NCBI GenBank assembly: GCA_014649155.1
Contig: BMSM01000023.1
Coordinates: forward strand, 1-64,000
DNA length: 64,000 nt
Source of the DNA: Streptomyces griseoviridis
Lineage (GTDB): Bacteria; Actinomycetota; Actinomycetes; Streptomycetales; Streptomycetaceae
Direction of reading: 5' to 3'
The translations under genes and the position numbers were made by a program. Positions 9,125 to 18,107 of this stretch are shown piece by piece. A model generated the notes under the pieces. It made no database searches, was not told the DNA's origin, and saw only the letters and a list, made by a program, of their open reading frames with translations. Every line of letters begins with the position of its first letter. The first letter of the stretch is position 1.

Positions 9125-10360
9125 ATGGGGCCAGGGTGCGGTAACGGGGTGCGGCGGGGCGCCGCCCTCCTGACAGTGACGGCCGTGCTCACGGCCGGGT
9201 CCGGCTGCGCCGGTGACAACGCCGCCTCGGGCGCGGTCACGACCATCACGGCACTGGACTACTACACCGACAAGAGCGAGCACACCCAGTGGGGGCGGCT
9301 GCTGAGCGCCTGCGGCCGGTCGGCCGGCGTGCGGGTGGAGCACCGGAGCGTGCCGGGGCCGTCCTTGGTGCCGACGGTCCTGCGGCAGGCGTCCGCACGC
9401 GAGCTGCCGGACGTGCTGATGCTGGACAACGCCGACGTGCAGCAGGTGGCCGAGACCGGCGCGCTGACCCCGCTGAGCGACTTCGGCGTCGACACCGGCG
9501 GTTACTCCCCGGGCATCGCATCGGCGGGGACGTACCGGGGGAAGGTCTACGGGGTGACGCCCGCCGTCAACGCGGCCGTCCTCTTCTACAACAAGGACAT
9601 GCTGGACGAGGCCGGTGTCGCCGTACCCCGCACCTGGGACGAGCTGAAGGCGGCGGCGCAGCGGCTCACCCGTCCCGGCCGGTACGGCATGGCCGTGTCC
9701 GCCGGGAACACCGCCGAGAGCAGTTGGCAGTTCCTGCCGTTCCTGTGGTCCAACGGCGGCGAGGAGACCGACCTGGGCGACCCGCGGGCGACTGAGGCCC
9801 TCGGTCTCTGGACCGACCTCGTCAAGAGCGGAGCCATGTCCCGGTCGGTGCTGAACTGGGACCAGGCCGATGTGCACGACCAGTTCGCGGCCGGCCGGAC
9901 CGCCATGATGATCAACGGTCCCTGGCGCATCTCCGCGCTGGAGAAGGCCGGGGACATCCGGTGGGGCACCGCCCCGATACCCGTGCGGGAACGGGGGCAG
10001 AGCGTCGTCACGGCGCTCGGCGGAGAGCTGTGGACGGTGCCGACGACCGCCTCCCCCGCCCGGCAGGCGAAGGCGGCCGAGGTGATCGACTGCCTGACCG
10101 GCCGGGACACCATGCTCACCGTGGCCGGGCAGTACTCCACGGTGCCCGCCCGGACGGCGGTGGCCGAGGAGTACGTGGAGCACAAGCCGTCGATGGCCGT
10201 CTTCGCGGACGCCGTCGAGCACGCCCGTGCCCGTACGGCGCGGGTGGGTACCGCCTGGCCGAAGGTGGCGGACCGCATCCACCGGGCGATCCAGCTGGCG
10301 CTGACCGGCGAGAAGACGCCGGCCGAGGCGCTGGCGGAGGCGCGGCGGCGGGAGCCGTGA
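9125..10360 (+). CDS. Extracellular sugar-binding lipoprotein of an ABC importer
   Basis: A 411-aa family 1 (MalE/UgpB-like) solute-binding protein. The N-terminus is a lipoprotein signal: basic residues, a hydrophobic stretch, then the lipobox TAGSGC with lipidation expected on cysteine 28. The mature protein has the usual features: GVTPAVNAAVLFYNKDMLDEAG, PRTWDELKAAAQRLT, and GRTAMMINGPWRIS, ending in a helical C-lobe with EYVEHKPSMAVFADAVEHA. The ATG at 9125 is preceded by GAAAGGG. The upstream ATG at 9095 would add ten residues before the basic region and is not favoured. No permease or ATPase gene adjoins it, so it is an orphan binding protein. It converges on the polysaccharide-degrading gene at 10419, which may or may not be related. 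Confidence 0.85.
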   Translation: MGPGCGNGVRRGAALLTVTAVLTAGSGCAGDNAASGAVTTITALDYYTDKSEHTQWGRLLSACGRSAGVRVEHRSVPGPSLVPTVLRQASARELPDVLMLDNADVQQVAETGALTPLSDFGVDTGGYSPGIASAGTYRGKVYGVTPAVNAAVLFYNKDMLDEAGVAVPRTWDELKAAAQRLTRPGRYGMAVSAGNTAESSWQFLPFLWSNGGEETDLGDPRATEALGLWTDLVKSGAMSRSVLNWDQADVHDQFAAGRTAMMINGPWRISALEKAGDIRWGTAPIPVRERGQSVVTALGGELWTVPTTASPARQAKAAEVIDCLTGRDTMLTVAGQYSTVPARTAVAEEYVEHKPSMAVFADAVEHARARTARVGTAWPKVADRIHRAIQLALTGEKTPAEALAEARRREP

Positions 10361-10366
10361 CCTCGC

Positions 10367-10405
10367 GGCAGGGGCCCGGCGTCCCGAGGACGCCGGGCCC
10401 CTGCC
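10367..10405. terminator. Perfect 18-bp inverted repeat, bidirectional terminator
   Basis: The arms 10367-10384 and 10388-10405 are exact reverse complements with a 3-base CGA loop. It lies between the convergent lipoprotein gene (stop at 10360) and the GH18/PL7 gene (stop at 10419) and would serve both strands. Confidence 0.85.
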
Positions 10406-10418
10406 GGATCAGGTGCGA

Positions 10419-12629
10419 TCAGCTGTGCGAGACGTCCAGCGAGTAGAACGCCACCTTGGCCCCCTGGGTGCTGCTGTCCGACGCCGACTGGTTGTAGGCC
10501 CCGGCCTTGAAGTACTGCTTGTACGACTTGAAGGAGTCGGCGATCGGGTAGTGCGTGGTGTTCCCGTTGACGGTGAGGTCGATGGTGTCGCCGCCGGAGA
10601 CACCGATGGTGTAGCTCCACTTCTCGCCGACCGGGACGTGTCCCACGTCGTGCAGGGTCTGGCCGCCCTCGGGCGAGTTCTCGGTGCCCAGGACGATGTC
10701 GCCGCTGGCACGGTAGTACAGCTCCAGCAGGGGTTTCGTGGAGCCGCCGCCCTCGCCCAGGTGGATCTGGCCGACGCACACGTTGGAGGTCACCGACACC
10801 ACGCGCAGGGTGGCACTCATCCGGTGGGTGCCCTCAAGGGACCAGTTGGCGCTGCCGCCGCCCGGTTCCACCTCACGCAGCTCCGACCGGGGGTACTTGG
10901 AGTTGGGGGTCGTCACGCCCTTCTCCGGTGACCAGAAGGTCAGGGCGCCGTCGGTGTCGGTGTAGAAGTAGTCGTCCTCGTAGCCGCCCTGGAGCTGGGA
11001 GGGGCCGATGGTGGTCGGGGAACCGGAGGAGCCGACGGGTTCCTGGAGCTGCCAGATGGACAGGTCGATGCCGCTGCGGCCGCCGCCGGCCGCGGCCTTC
11101 GGGGCCGCGCTGCCGGTGGCCGTACGGTCCGGGTCCCCGGTCGCCGTGCCCCCGGAGGGGGACGGGCTCGCGCTCTTGCCGGTCGCCAGTCCCGTGACCG
11201 CCTCGGTGGTGAGCCGGTTTCCGGGACTCGTGGTGGTGACGGTGTTGAAGGTCTTGAGGAACTGGTAGTCGCTCTGCTCGGTGCCGCTGCACGACTCCGA
11301 GAGCTGGCCCGCGCGGTCACAGGCCCTGTCCCGGCCGACGGCCCAGTAGGAGAGCTGCTGGATGCCCTTCTCGATGGCGAAGGCCGCGAGGCGTTCGGCG
11401 TCCTCGGTGGTGAAGGTCTCACCCGGGGTGTCGTTGACGCCGATCATCGGGGTGTTGCCCTGCATCGCCCACAGTTCCTCGGACGACTTGCCCGGCCAGA
11501 TCTGGCCGAGCTGGTCGTGCAGGCCGGTGGCCGCGTCGATCGCGGCCTGTCCCATGTCGTCCACGGCCGACCCGTAGTCCATGGTCATGATGTTGACCAG
11601 CGTCACCCGCAGACCGGTGCTCTCGGCGTCCTTGAGCATCGCCACACCGCCGGCTTCCAGGCCCTTGGTGCCGGACGGAAGCGTGTACTGCACGTCCAGC
11701 GGGTGTCCCGCCGCCTCGGACTCCTTCTGGAGCGCCGCGAGCGCCTGGTTGCGGCGGTGGTTGGCCTCGGTGTCGGCCAGTGCGGCGCCCTCGATGTCGA
11801 AGTCGAGGCGGGTGAGGCCGAGTGCGTCGACGACCGTCCGGTACTGCTCCTGGAGGGCCTCGGCCGAATCGCAGGCCAGGGCGAGTTCGGTGCCGGAAGC
11901 ACCGCCGAAGGAGGCGATCACGTCACCGCCCGCGGCACGCAGGCTCTGCACCGCCGCCAGCCAACTCTCGTCCGTCACCGGCTGGTTGCCGTTGAAGGTG
12001 GCCTTGCAGCCACCGCCGTCCAGGACGAAGGCGAGGGTGGCGTGGCGCAGGCCGGCCTGCCGGGCCCGGTCCAGGTCCGACGCGGAACCCCAGGTCTCCA
12101 CGTACGGGGCGGCGTACCGCGACGGCCAGCCGGCGGCACTGGACGCCGGGGCGGCCCCGGTGGTGCCGGAGGACGCGGAGGCGTCGGGCAGGGCGATGGC
12201 CTCGCCGCCGTCGGTGACGAACTTCCACGTGACGCCCTTGACCAACCCCTTCTCCAGGGGCGCCAGTTGCTCGAACGCGGACTGGCTCAGGTCGAGGTGG
12301 CCCGAGTCGCAGGACGGACACATGTCCTTGACCGGCACGGTGATGGTCTTGCCCTCGTAGCTGACCTGGACGTCGACGCCGTCGCAGAGCCGGTCCTCGT
12401 TGGGGTTGGCCGATGTCCACCACTCATGGGACACCGCGACGAGGTCCTGGGAGGACGCGTCGATCTGGCTGCCGCAGGCGCCGTACCCGCTGTCGTTGTA
12501 GTACGTCATCTGGCCGGAGATCGTCTGGGTACTGATCGGATCGTCGGCCAGTGCGAGTGACACCGTACCCACGGTGACGGACAGCACGGCGACGGCGCCG
12601 CCCGCGATGATCCGGTTCCGGATGGACAC
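10419..12629 (-). CDS. Secreted multi-domain polysaccharide enzyme: double-psi barrel, GH18 and PL7 alginate lyase
   Basis: A 736-aa secreted protein. The signal peptide spans about residues 1-29 and ends LALA-DD. Residues about 38-140 form an expansin/RlpA-like double-psi beta-barrel (YYNDSGYGACG, MCPSCDSGHLDLSQSAFEQL). Residues about 170-440 are a GH18 chitinase-type barrel with the acidic motif LDFDIEG near 275. A Pro/Ser/Thr linker follows. The last 230 residues are a PL7 alginate-lyase jelly roll with all three hallmark motifs: RSELRE near 580, QIH near 619 and YFKAGAYNQ near 705. The GTG start has GGAG five bases upstream. Each module is known separately. The combination suggests attack on a mixed biopolymer such as fungal or algal wall material, which is inference. 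Confidence 0.87.
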   Translation of the reverse strand: MSIRNRIIAGGAVAVLSVTVGTVSLALADDPISTQTISGQMTYYNDSGYGACGSQIDASSQDLVAVSHEWWTSANPNEDRLCDGVDVQVSYEGKTITVPVKDMCPSCDSGHLDLSQSAFEQLAPLEKGLVKGVTWKFVTDGGEAIALPDASASSGTTGAAPASSAAGWPSRYAAPYVETWGSASDLDRARQAGLRHATLAFVLDGGGCKATFNGNQPVTDESWLAAVQSLRAAGGDVIASFGGASGTELALACDSAEALQEQYRTVVDALGLTRLDFDIEGAALADTEANHRRNQALAALQKESEAAGHPLDVQYTLPSGTKGLEAGGVAMLKDAESTGLRVTLVNIMTMDYGSAVDDMGQAAIDAATGLHDQLGQIWPGKSSEELWAMQGNTPMIGVNDTPGETFTTEDAERLAAFAIEKGIQQLSYWAVGRDRACDRAGQLSESCSGTEQSDYQFLKTFNTVTTTSPGNRLTTEAVTGLATGKSASPSPSGGTATGDPDRTATGSAAPKAAAGGGRSGIDLSIWQLQEPVGSSGSPTTIGPSQLQGGYEDDYFYTDTDGALTFWSPEKGVTTPNSKYPRSELREVEPGGGSANWSLEGTHRMSATLRVVSVTSNVCVGQIHLGEGGGSTKPLLELYYRASGDIVLGTENSPEGGQTLHDVGHVPVGEKWSYTIGVSGGDTIDLTVNGNTTHYPIADSFKSYKQYFKAGAYNQSASDSSTQGAKVAFYSLDVSHS

Positions 12630-12767
12630 GCATTCTCCTAGTCGGTCCCATGGTGGTGGATCGGCTTCGGCTCGGAACCCGCGGGGCGGCCTCCGGCCCC
12701 GTCCGGTGTCCCGTCGGCGGGAGGGACGGATGCCGCGCAGGGCCGATCATGGGAGACGCGGACGGTG

Positions 12768-13271
12768 TCAGGTGGCGTTCGCCGGGGCGTCTGCCCGGTC
12801 AGCCACCGACTCCGCCTCTTCGGCCAGCGGGTGCGGGGGACGACGCCCCGGGCTGCCCGTACCGTCCCGGGGCACCGCGGAGGTGCCGTTGCCCACGGGC
12901 CCTTCCTCGGCGGGTGGCGGTGCCACCGTCGCCAGGACGGCCAGCAGGGGCTCCACGTGCACGGTCATGGGCGCCGGGCCGGCCGGGTTGAGGTGGAGGG
13001 CATGGCCTGCGGGGAGCCGGTCCACGAGGTCCGAGCAGGGCATGACCTCGTGCGCCAGGGTTCCCATCGCGTCCAGGTGGGGCCGGGCGGTGAAGACGGG
13101 GACCACGGCGGTGCCTTCGGCGGTGGCGGCGGTGACCGGGCTCCCGTCGGTCCGTGCCAGGACGGCGAGGTGGGCGCCGGCCAGGGCCCGCAGGACCGTG
13201 TCGGCGGAGCCGTATCCGGTGCGCCGTGCCGTGGAAGAAGGGGTGCGGTGCGGCCCTGCGCAAGGCCGCAC
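12768..13271 (-). CDS. SseB-like type VII secretion-associated protein
   Basis: A 167-aa protein. Residues about 20-120 resemble the SseB N-terminal domain that accompanies streptomycete ESX loci (GYGSADTVLRALAGAHLAVL, GTAVVPVFTARPHLDAMG, LPAGHALHLNPAGPAPMTV). The tail is Pro/Ala-rich and probably disordered. The GTG at 13271 is the first usable start, because an in-frame stop lies at 13287-13289. The N-terminus is shorter than I expect for relatives, so some upstream sequence may have been lost. It lies 63 bases after the PPE-like gene, last in the T7SS cluster. Its biochemical role is unknown, as for the family. Confidence 0.7.
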   Translation of the reverse strand: MRPCAGPHRTPSSTARRTGYGSADTVLRALAGAHLAVLARTDGSPVTAATAEGTAVVPVFTARPHLDAMGTLAHEVMPCSDLVDRLPAGHALHLNPAGPAPMTVHVEPLLAVLATVAPPPAEEGPVGNGTSAVPRDGTGSPGRRPPHPLAEEAESVADRADAPANAT

Positions 13272-13334
13272 CGCGGTCCGCCCTGGTCACCCCCACAGCG
13301 AACCGGGCGGACGTCTGGTGCCGGACCTCCCCGG

Positions 13335-16300
13335 CTAGCCGATGGAGTCCGGGATGGCGGGGCTGCGGGGGCCGCCCCAGGTGGAGGCGTCCTGGCGCAA
13401 CAGGTCGACGGCGCTGCTCTCCTCCGTCTCCTCCTCGTCGTCGTCTCCCTCCGTACGGTCCTTGCCCGCCGGGGCCGGGTCCTCCGGCGGTGGATCGCCG
13501 CCGTCGCCGGAGCGCGCCGGTCCGGCGGCGGCGTGGGCGAGGGCGGGCGCGGACGGGGTGGGCCGTTGCGCGGGACGCCAGGTGGTGAGCTCGGGTCGGT
13601 CGTCGACGGCGGCCGTGGGCGGGGCGACGGCGTGTTCGGCCCGCCGTGCGGCGTCCCCTTCCTCGGCGTCCCACAGGGCGGGGGCGGCGACGGTGTAGCG
13701 GGAGGTCTCGCGGTCCCCGCCGGCTCCGGCCGCGGCAGCCCGGCCGGCCAGGCCGAACAGCAGCGGGGTGGCGCCCGCGGCGGCCACTCCCCAGGCGGAG
13801 ACGTCGTCGCCGTCGTCGTCCGACGCGATGACCGGCACCCGGTCGTCGGGCGGGGCCGCGGGGGCGACGGCCGCCACGGGCGCCGCCCCGTCGGGAGCAC
13901 TGGCGCTCGTGGCGCCCGGGGCGGCGTCCGCCCAGGCCGGCTCGGGGTGAGGGGTGCTCCCGGACTCGGCCGTCGCCGGTCGGGCGGTCCCGCCCTGCCG
14001 GCCGCGGCCGGTCCCGGACGCCGGGGGTGCGACGGCCGGTGGGGCCGCCCAGAGGGCGGTACCGGGCACGCCCGCGGCGGTGCCGGGTGCGCCCGCGGCG
14101 GTGCCGGGTGCGCCGGGTGCGCCGGGTACGGATGCCTGCTGTTCCGCGCCGGTCACGTCAGTCGTCGGTGCCGTCTCGTCGGACCGGCCGTTCTCCGGGT
14201 CGACGGGCGGTGCGGCGGGAGTGGCAGCCGCGCCGGAGGACCCGTGCAGGACAGCGCCCCCGGCCGCGGCACCGGCCGCGAGTGCGCCGGTGGCCACCTC
14301 GGACGGGTCGGGGACCCACGAGGAGGTGCCGGCGTCCAGCAGACCGGCACTGTCCGGTCGTTCGCCGCTCTCACCCCGTGTGGTTCCGGCGCCGCCGGCC
14401 GCCGGTCCCATGCCGGGCATCATGGGCATCATCGGCATCCCCGCGCCGGCGGCGGTCGCCGTGGTGCCTTCCGGGCCAGTGCCGGTGTCGGCGCCGAGAC
14501 CCGACAGGCCCGCACCACCGGCGGACGCGCCAGCCGTAGGCGCCCCCTCCGACACACCACCGACACCCTCACCCGTCCACGGAACGACACCCTCACCACC
14601 CAACAACCCGGCAGCATCAGGACGCTCCGCACCCGCACCGGCCCCAGCGGCACCCGCCGCACCCGAACCCGGCGCCATCGGCATCATCGGCATCCCCGCA
14701 CCGGCCACGGTCGCCGCAGTGCCCTCCGGAACGGCATCGACGCCGGCGCCGAGACCCGACAGGCCCGCACCACCGGCGGACGCGCCAGCCGTAGGCGCCC
14801 CCTCCGACACACCACCGACACCCTCACCCGTCCACGGAACAGCCCCCTCACCACCCAACAACCCGGCAGCATCAGGACGCTCCGCACCCGCACCGGCCCC
14901 AGCGGCACCCGCCGCACCCGAACCCGGCATCATCGGCATCATCGGCATCCCCGCACCGGCCACGGTCGCCGCAGTGCCCTCCGGAACGGCACCGACGCCG
15001 GCGCCGGCGCCGAGACCCGACAGGCCCGCACCACCGGCGGACGCACCAGCCGTAGGCGCCCCCTCCGACACACCACCGACACCCTCACCCGTCCACGGAA
15101 CAGCCCCCTCACCACCCAACAACCCGGCAGCATCAGGACGCTCCACACCCGCACCGGCCCCACCCGCACCCGCCGCACCCGAACCCGGCGCCATCGGCAT
15201 CATCGGCATCCCCGCCGACGACAACGCCGACCCCGGCACCGCACCCACCTCCGCACCCGCACCCGCACCCGTCAGACCCGCACCACCACTCGCCGCACCG
15301 GCCACCGGCACGTCATCCAACGAAGCCGCACCCGAACCCGTCCACGGAACAACCCCCTCACCACCCAACAACCCCGCAGCATCAGGACGCTCCACACCCG
15401 CACCAGCCCCACCCGCACCCGCCGCACCCGAACCCGGCGCCATCGGCATCATCGGCATCCCCGCCGACGACAACGCCGACCCCGGCACCGCACCCACCTC
15501 CGCACCCGCACCCGTCAGACCCGCACCACCACTCGCCGCACCGGCCACCGGCACGTCATCCAACGAAGCCGCACCCGAACCCGTCCACGGAACAACCCCC
15601 TCACCACCCAACAACCCGGCAGCATCAGGACGCTCCACACCCGCACCAGCCCCACCCGCACCCGCACCCGCACCCGCACCCGAACCCGGCATCATCGGCA
15701 TCATCGGCATGCCGGAACCGGTGGCGCCTTCGCCCACACCTGGGGTGGAGACGAGGCTGGAGGCGGGGAGCGCGCTGGGGGTGATGCCCGTACTGGTGTC
15801 GGGGAGTCCCGTCGTCGCCGTGTCGGGGAGTCCCGTCGTCGCCGTGTCGGGGAGGCCGGTCGCCGTGCTGCCGGGCAGATCGGGCACCGAGGACCCGCCG
15901 GTCCAGGTGTCCGGCAGTTCGCTGAGGCCCTGTCCGGAGCCGGTCGTGCCGGCGCCTCCCGTACCGCCGCCGGAGGTGGGCGGGACACTGCCGAGCGCAC
16001 CCACGGGAAGGGCGGTGGGTGTGGGCGTGCCCGTCGTACCGGCCGAGGGATTGAGCACGTCGTCGAGCGTGGGGTCGAGGGTGCCGGTGTACGCGGGGAC
16101 GGTGCCGGTCCCGCCGGTGGTGCTCAGCTCGGGCGAGGCGACGCCGCCGGTGTACGGCGACGCCGTGCCACCGCCGGTCTCGGGGACCGTCAGCTCCGGC
16201 GTGTTCAGGCCACTGCCGCCGCCGGTGGTACCCGGCTCGGGCGAGGCCACGCCGCCGGTGTACGGGGCCGCCACTCCGCCCGTACCGGTGCCGCCACCGG

Positions 16301-17315
16301 TGCCCAGCTCGGGCGAGGCCACGCCGCCGGTGTACGGCGACGCCGTGCCACCGCCGGTCTCGGGGACCGACAGCTCCGGCGTGTTCAGGCCACTGCCACC
16401 GCCGGTACCGCCGACGGTACCCAGCTCGGGTGACGCCGTCCCGCCGCCGAAGGGCGAGGCCGTCCCACCGGTGCCGCCGGCACCGCCCCCGGTGTCCAAT
16501 GTCGACACATCCGGAGGGGTGATACCGCCGCCCGTTCCGCCACCGCCGCCGGTGCCGGTGTTGGTGTTCAGATCCGGCCCGCCGGTGCCGCCGCTGCCGC
16601 CACCCGTGCCGCCGTTGCCGTTGGCGCTGCCGGGGTCCCGGACGGGCGAGACGACGGGCTTGGGCTGGACCTGGCCGAGCGACTGGCTGACCTGGGCGTA
16701 GTTGGAGGCGAGCTTCTTGAGTTCGGCCCGCATGTCGTTCGTCATCATCTCGACGATGTCGGGCCGCTGACTGACCGGGATGAGCCCGTTGGCCATGGGC
16801 TTGACCCCGACCTTCATCGCCTGCCCGGCGTACCAGGTGTCGATGGCATGGATGTTCGACTGTGCGACGGTCAGCGCGTTGGCGCTCCAGACGAGGTTCT
16901 GGGCGACCGAACTGCCCGTGGTACCACCCGCGAGTGCCTCGGCGGTGGAAGCGACCTGTTTGGAGAAGGTCGCCATGGTGTCCGCGAACGCGTCGGCCGC
17001 GGCCCCCTGCCAGGGCGCCCCATTTCCTCCGGCCAGTGCTTTGGCCTGGGCGTCCAGGCTCTGGGCGACCATCGTGAGGACCTGCTGCACGTACTGGAAG
17101 TCGTTGGCCGCGGTCATCAGGGTCTGCGGAGCGGCCACGCCGGACGCCCGGTTCTCACCACCGGCTCCCGGAGTCAGATTGGAGCCGCCGGTGATGGCGG
17201 CCATGATCTGCTTCCAGTCCCAACTGTCGTAGTCCGCGGTGGAACCCTGGACGGTCGGGTCGCCGTAGATTCCGCTGTCGTCCTGCCGGAATCCACCCTG
17301 GTTGTAGTCGGGCAT
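13335..17315 (-). CDS. PPE/WXG-like T7SS substrate with long repeat-rich, low-complexity body
   Basis: A 1,326-aa protein. Residues about 1-220 are helical and WXG/PPE-like: DYDSWDWKQIMAAITGG near 28, and PWQGAAADAFADTMATF near 102, with a W-x-G turn between helices. Residues about 220-530 are Gly/Thr/Pro-rich with short tandem repeats (TGGVASPEL, an 8-residue GLPDTATT unit). Residues about 530-965 hold five tandem units of about 83-87 residues bounded by six GMPMMPM motifs, each with an ERPDAAGLLGG element. The C-terminal 350 residues include a small hydrophobic segment (WGVAAAGATPLLFGLAG) and an acidic region. It has no classical signal peptide and follows the WXG100 genes, so it is a likely T7SS substrate or surface polymer (inference). 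The ATG is preceded by AGGAGAACGCAGG. Confidence 0.82.
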   Translation of the reverse strand: MPDYNQGGFRQDDSGIYGDPTVQGSTADYDSWDWKQIMAAITGGSNLTPGAGGENRASGVAAPQTLMTAANDFQYVQQVLTMVAQSLDAQAKALAGGNGAPWQGAAADAFADTMATFSKQVASTAEALAGGTTGSSVAQNLVWSANALTVAQSNIHAIDTWYAGQAMKVGVKPMANGLIPVSQRPDIVEMMTNDMRAELKKLASNYAQVSQSLGQVQPKPVVSPVRDPGSANGNGGTGGGSGGTGGPDLNTNTGTGGGGGTGGGITPPDVSTLDTGGGAGGTGGTASPFGGGTASPELGTVGGTGGGSGLNTPELSVPETGGGTASPYTGGVASPELGTGGGTGTGGVAAPYTGGVASPEPGTTGGGSGLNTPELTVPETGGGTASPYTGGVASPELSTTGGTGTVPAYTGTLDPTLDDVLNPSAGTTGTPTPTALPVGALGSVPPTSGGGTGGAGTTGSGQGLSELPDTWTGGSSVPDLPGSTATGLPDTATTGLPDTATTGLPDTSTGITPSALPASSLVSTPGVGEGATGSGMPMMPMMPGSGAGAGAGAGGAGAGVERPDAAGLLGGEGVVPWTGSGAASLDDVPVAGAASGGAGLTGAGAEVGAVPGSALSSAGMPMMPMAPGSGAAGAGGAGAGVERPDAAGLLGGEGVVPWTGSGAASLDDVPVAGAASGGAGLTGAGAGAEVGAVPGSALSSAGMPMMPMAPGSGAAGAGGAGAGVERPDAAGLLGGEGAVPWTGEGVGGVSEGAPTAGASAGGAGLSGLGAGAGVGAVPEGTAATVAGAGMPMMPMMPGSGAAGAAGAGAGAERPDAAGLLGGEGAVPWTGEGVGGVSEGAPTAGASAGGAGLSGLGAGVDAVPEGTAATVAGAGMPMMPMAPGSGAAGAAGAGAGAERPDAAGLLGGEGVVPWTGEGVGGVSEGAPTAGASAGGAGLSGLGADTGTGPEGTTATAAGAGMPMMPMMPGMGPAAGGAGTTRGESGERPDSAGLLDAGTSSWVPDPSEVATGALAAGAAAGGAVLHGSSGAAATPAAPPVDPENGRSDETAPTTDVTGAEQQASVPGAPGAPGTAAGAPGTAAGVPGTALWAAPPAVAPPASGTGRGRQGGTARPATAESGSTPHPEPAWADAAPGATSASAPDGAAPVAAVAPAAPPDDRVPVIASDDDGDDVSAWGVAAAGATPLLFGLAGRAAAAGAGGDRETSRYTVAAPALWDAEEGDAARRAEHAVAPPTAAVDDRPELTTWRPAQRPTPSAPALAHAAAGPARSGDGGDPPPEDPAPAGKDRTEGDDDEEETEESSAVDLLRQDASTWGGPRSPAIPDSIG
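14427..15712 (-). repeat. Five tandem copies of a ~255-bp coding repeat
   Basis: The motif CATCATCGGCAT on the plus strand (GMPMMPM on the minus strand) begins at 14427, 14682, 14937, 15198, 15447 and 15699. The spacings are 255, 255, 261, 249 and 252 bp, all multiples of three. Neighbouring units are nearly identical at DNA level over more than 150 bases, which indicates recent duplication or gene conversion. Assembly collapse or expansion is possible here. Confidence 0.93.
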
Positions 17316-17424
17316 GGTCCTGCGTTCTCCTGAGTCCCCGGGAGGCTCGCACGGCTACCGGCGGCACCGGGTCGTCCGGTACCGCCGGCGGCAGTGCGAC
17401 GCGCGGCGAAGAGCCTTTGTCGAA

Positions 17425-18105
17425 CTATTCGTTGCTGCCACCGTTGGTGGAACCGTTGGTGGAGCCGTTGGTCGAGCCGTTGGTGGAGCCATTGGTCGAG
17501 CCACTGGTGGTGTTGTGGGTCGAGCTAGTGGTCCCACCCGTGGTCGACACGGACGCTCCGCTGTCGTCCGCCAGTTTCTGGAAGTCGGCCGTCGCGTCGC
17601 TGAGCAGTTCCTGGAGGTCGCTCGACTTCATCTTGTTGAGCTCCTCCGTGGAGGTGTACTTCTTGCTCATCAACTGAGCACCGCGGCTGATGTCCGCGAG
17701 CCCTTCGGCGAGATCCGCGAGCGTCTTGTAGTACCGCTCCTGGAGACCGTTGCCGCCGTTGGGTCCCGAGGTCTGGGACCGCAGCTGATAGGCGTCGTAG
17801 AACGCTCCCGGCTGTACGACCGTGGCCGTGCCCGCCCGCATGCGGTCACGGGCCGCCACCACCGTGGGCACCAGCTTCTCGATGTTCTGGGCGAACAGGT
17901 CGAGCGAAGCCGTGTCCACGACCTCCTTGCCCGAGCCGCCGCCCCCGCCCTTGGGCACCGGTGGCGGGTCCGGAACTCCCCCGGTGACCGGGTCGGACAC
18001 GACCGCTGGACGGTGCACGCTCGTCGGGTCCCACGCCTGCGGTGTCGCGGAGGGGTCCCCGGTGCTGGAACCTGAGGGGTCCACGGTCAGCGGAGCCTCG
18101 GCCAT
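17425..18105 (-). CDS. Helical T7SS-locus protein with a (GSTN)n tail
   Basis: A 226-aa protein of unrecognised family. The first 65 residues are Pro/Gly/Ser-rich. Residues about 65-180 are predicted helical (LDLFAQNIEKLVPTVVAARD, then LQERYYKTLADLAEGLADIS and ELNKMKSSDLQELLSDATAD), with a length and layout like WXG100/PPE-family helical hairpins. The C-terminus is low-complexity Ser/Thr/Asn/Gly with repeated GSTN units. There is no signal peptide. The start lies two bases after the stop of the WXG100 gene at 18108, so the two are co-translated. I infer a secreted partner or chaperone of the ESX system; no function is shown. Confidence 0.75.
   Translation of the reverse strand: MAEAPLTVDPSGSSTGDPSATPQAWDPTSVHRPAVVSDPVTGGVPDPPPVPKGGGGGSGKEVVDTASLDLFAQNIEKLVPTVVAARDRMRAGTATVVQPGAFYDAYQLRSQTSGPNGGNGLQERYYKTLADLAEGLADISRGAQLMSKKYTSTEELNKMKSSDLQELLSDATADFQKLADDSGASVSTTGGTTSSTHNTTSGSTNGSTNGSTNGSTNGSTNGGSNE
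17441..17512 (-). repeat. Six 12-bp tandem units coding the GSTN tail
   Basis: Six units of CCGTTGGTSGAG type run head to tail from 17441 to 17512, the last two diverged. Unit gain or loss keeps the reading frame and would only lengthen or shorten the tail. Confidence 0.85.
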
Positions 18106-18107
18106 GG

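Noticed and set aside
14427..15712. CRISPR-like regular repeats
   Set aside because: The period is about 255 bp with no short repeat/unique spacer pattern, and the repeats are in-frame coding units of one gene.
12765..16433. Plus-strand frame opposite the PPE-like gene
   Set aside because: The translation is Arg/Gly/Thr-rich repeat noise produced by the coding repeats on the other strand. It has no ribosome site and no recognisable domain.
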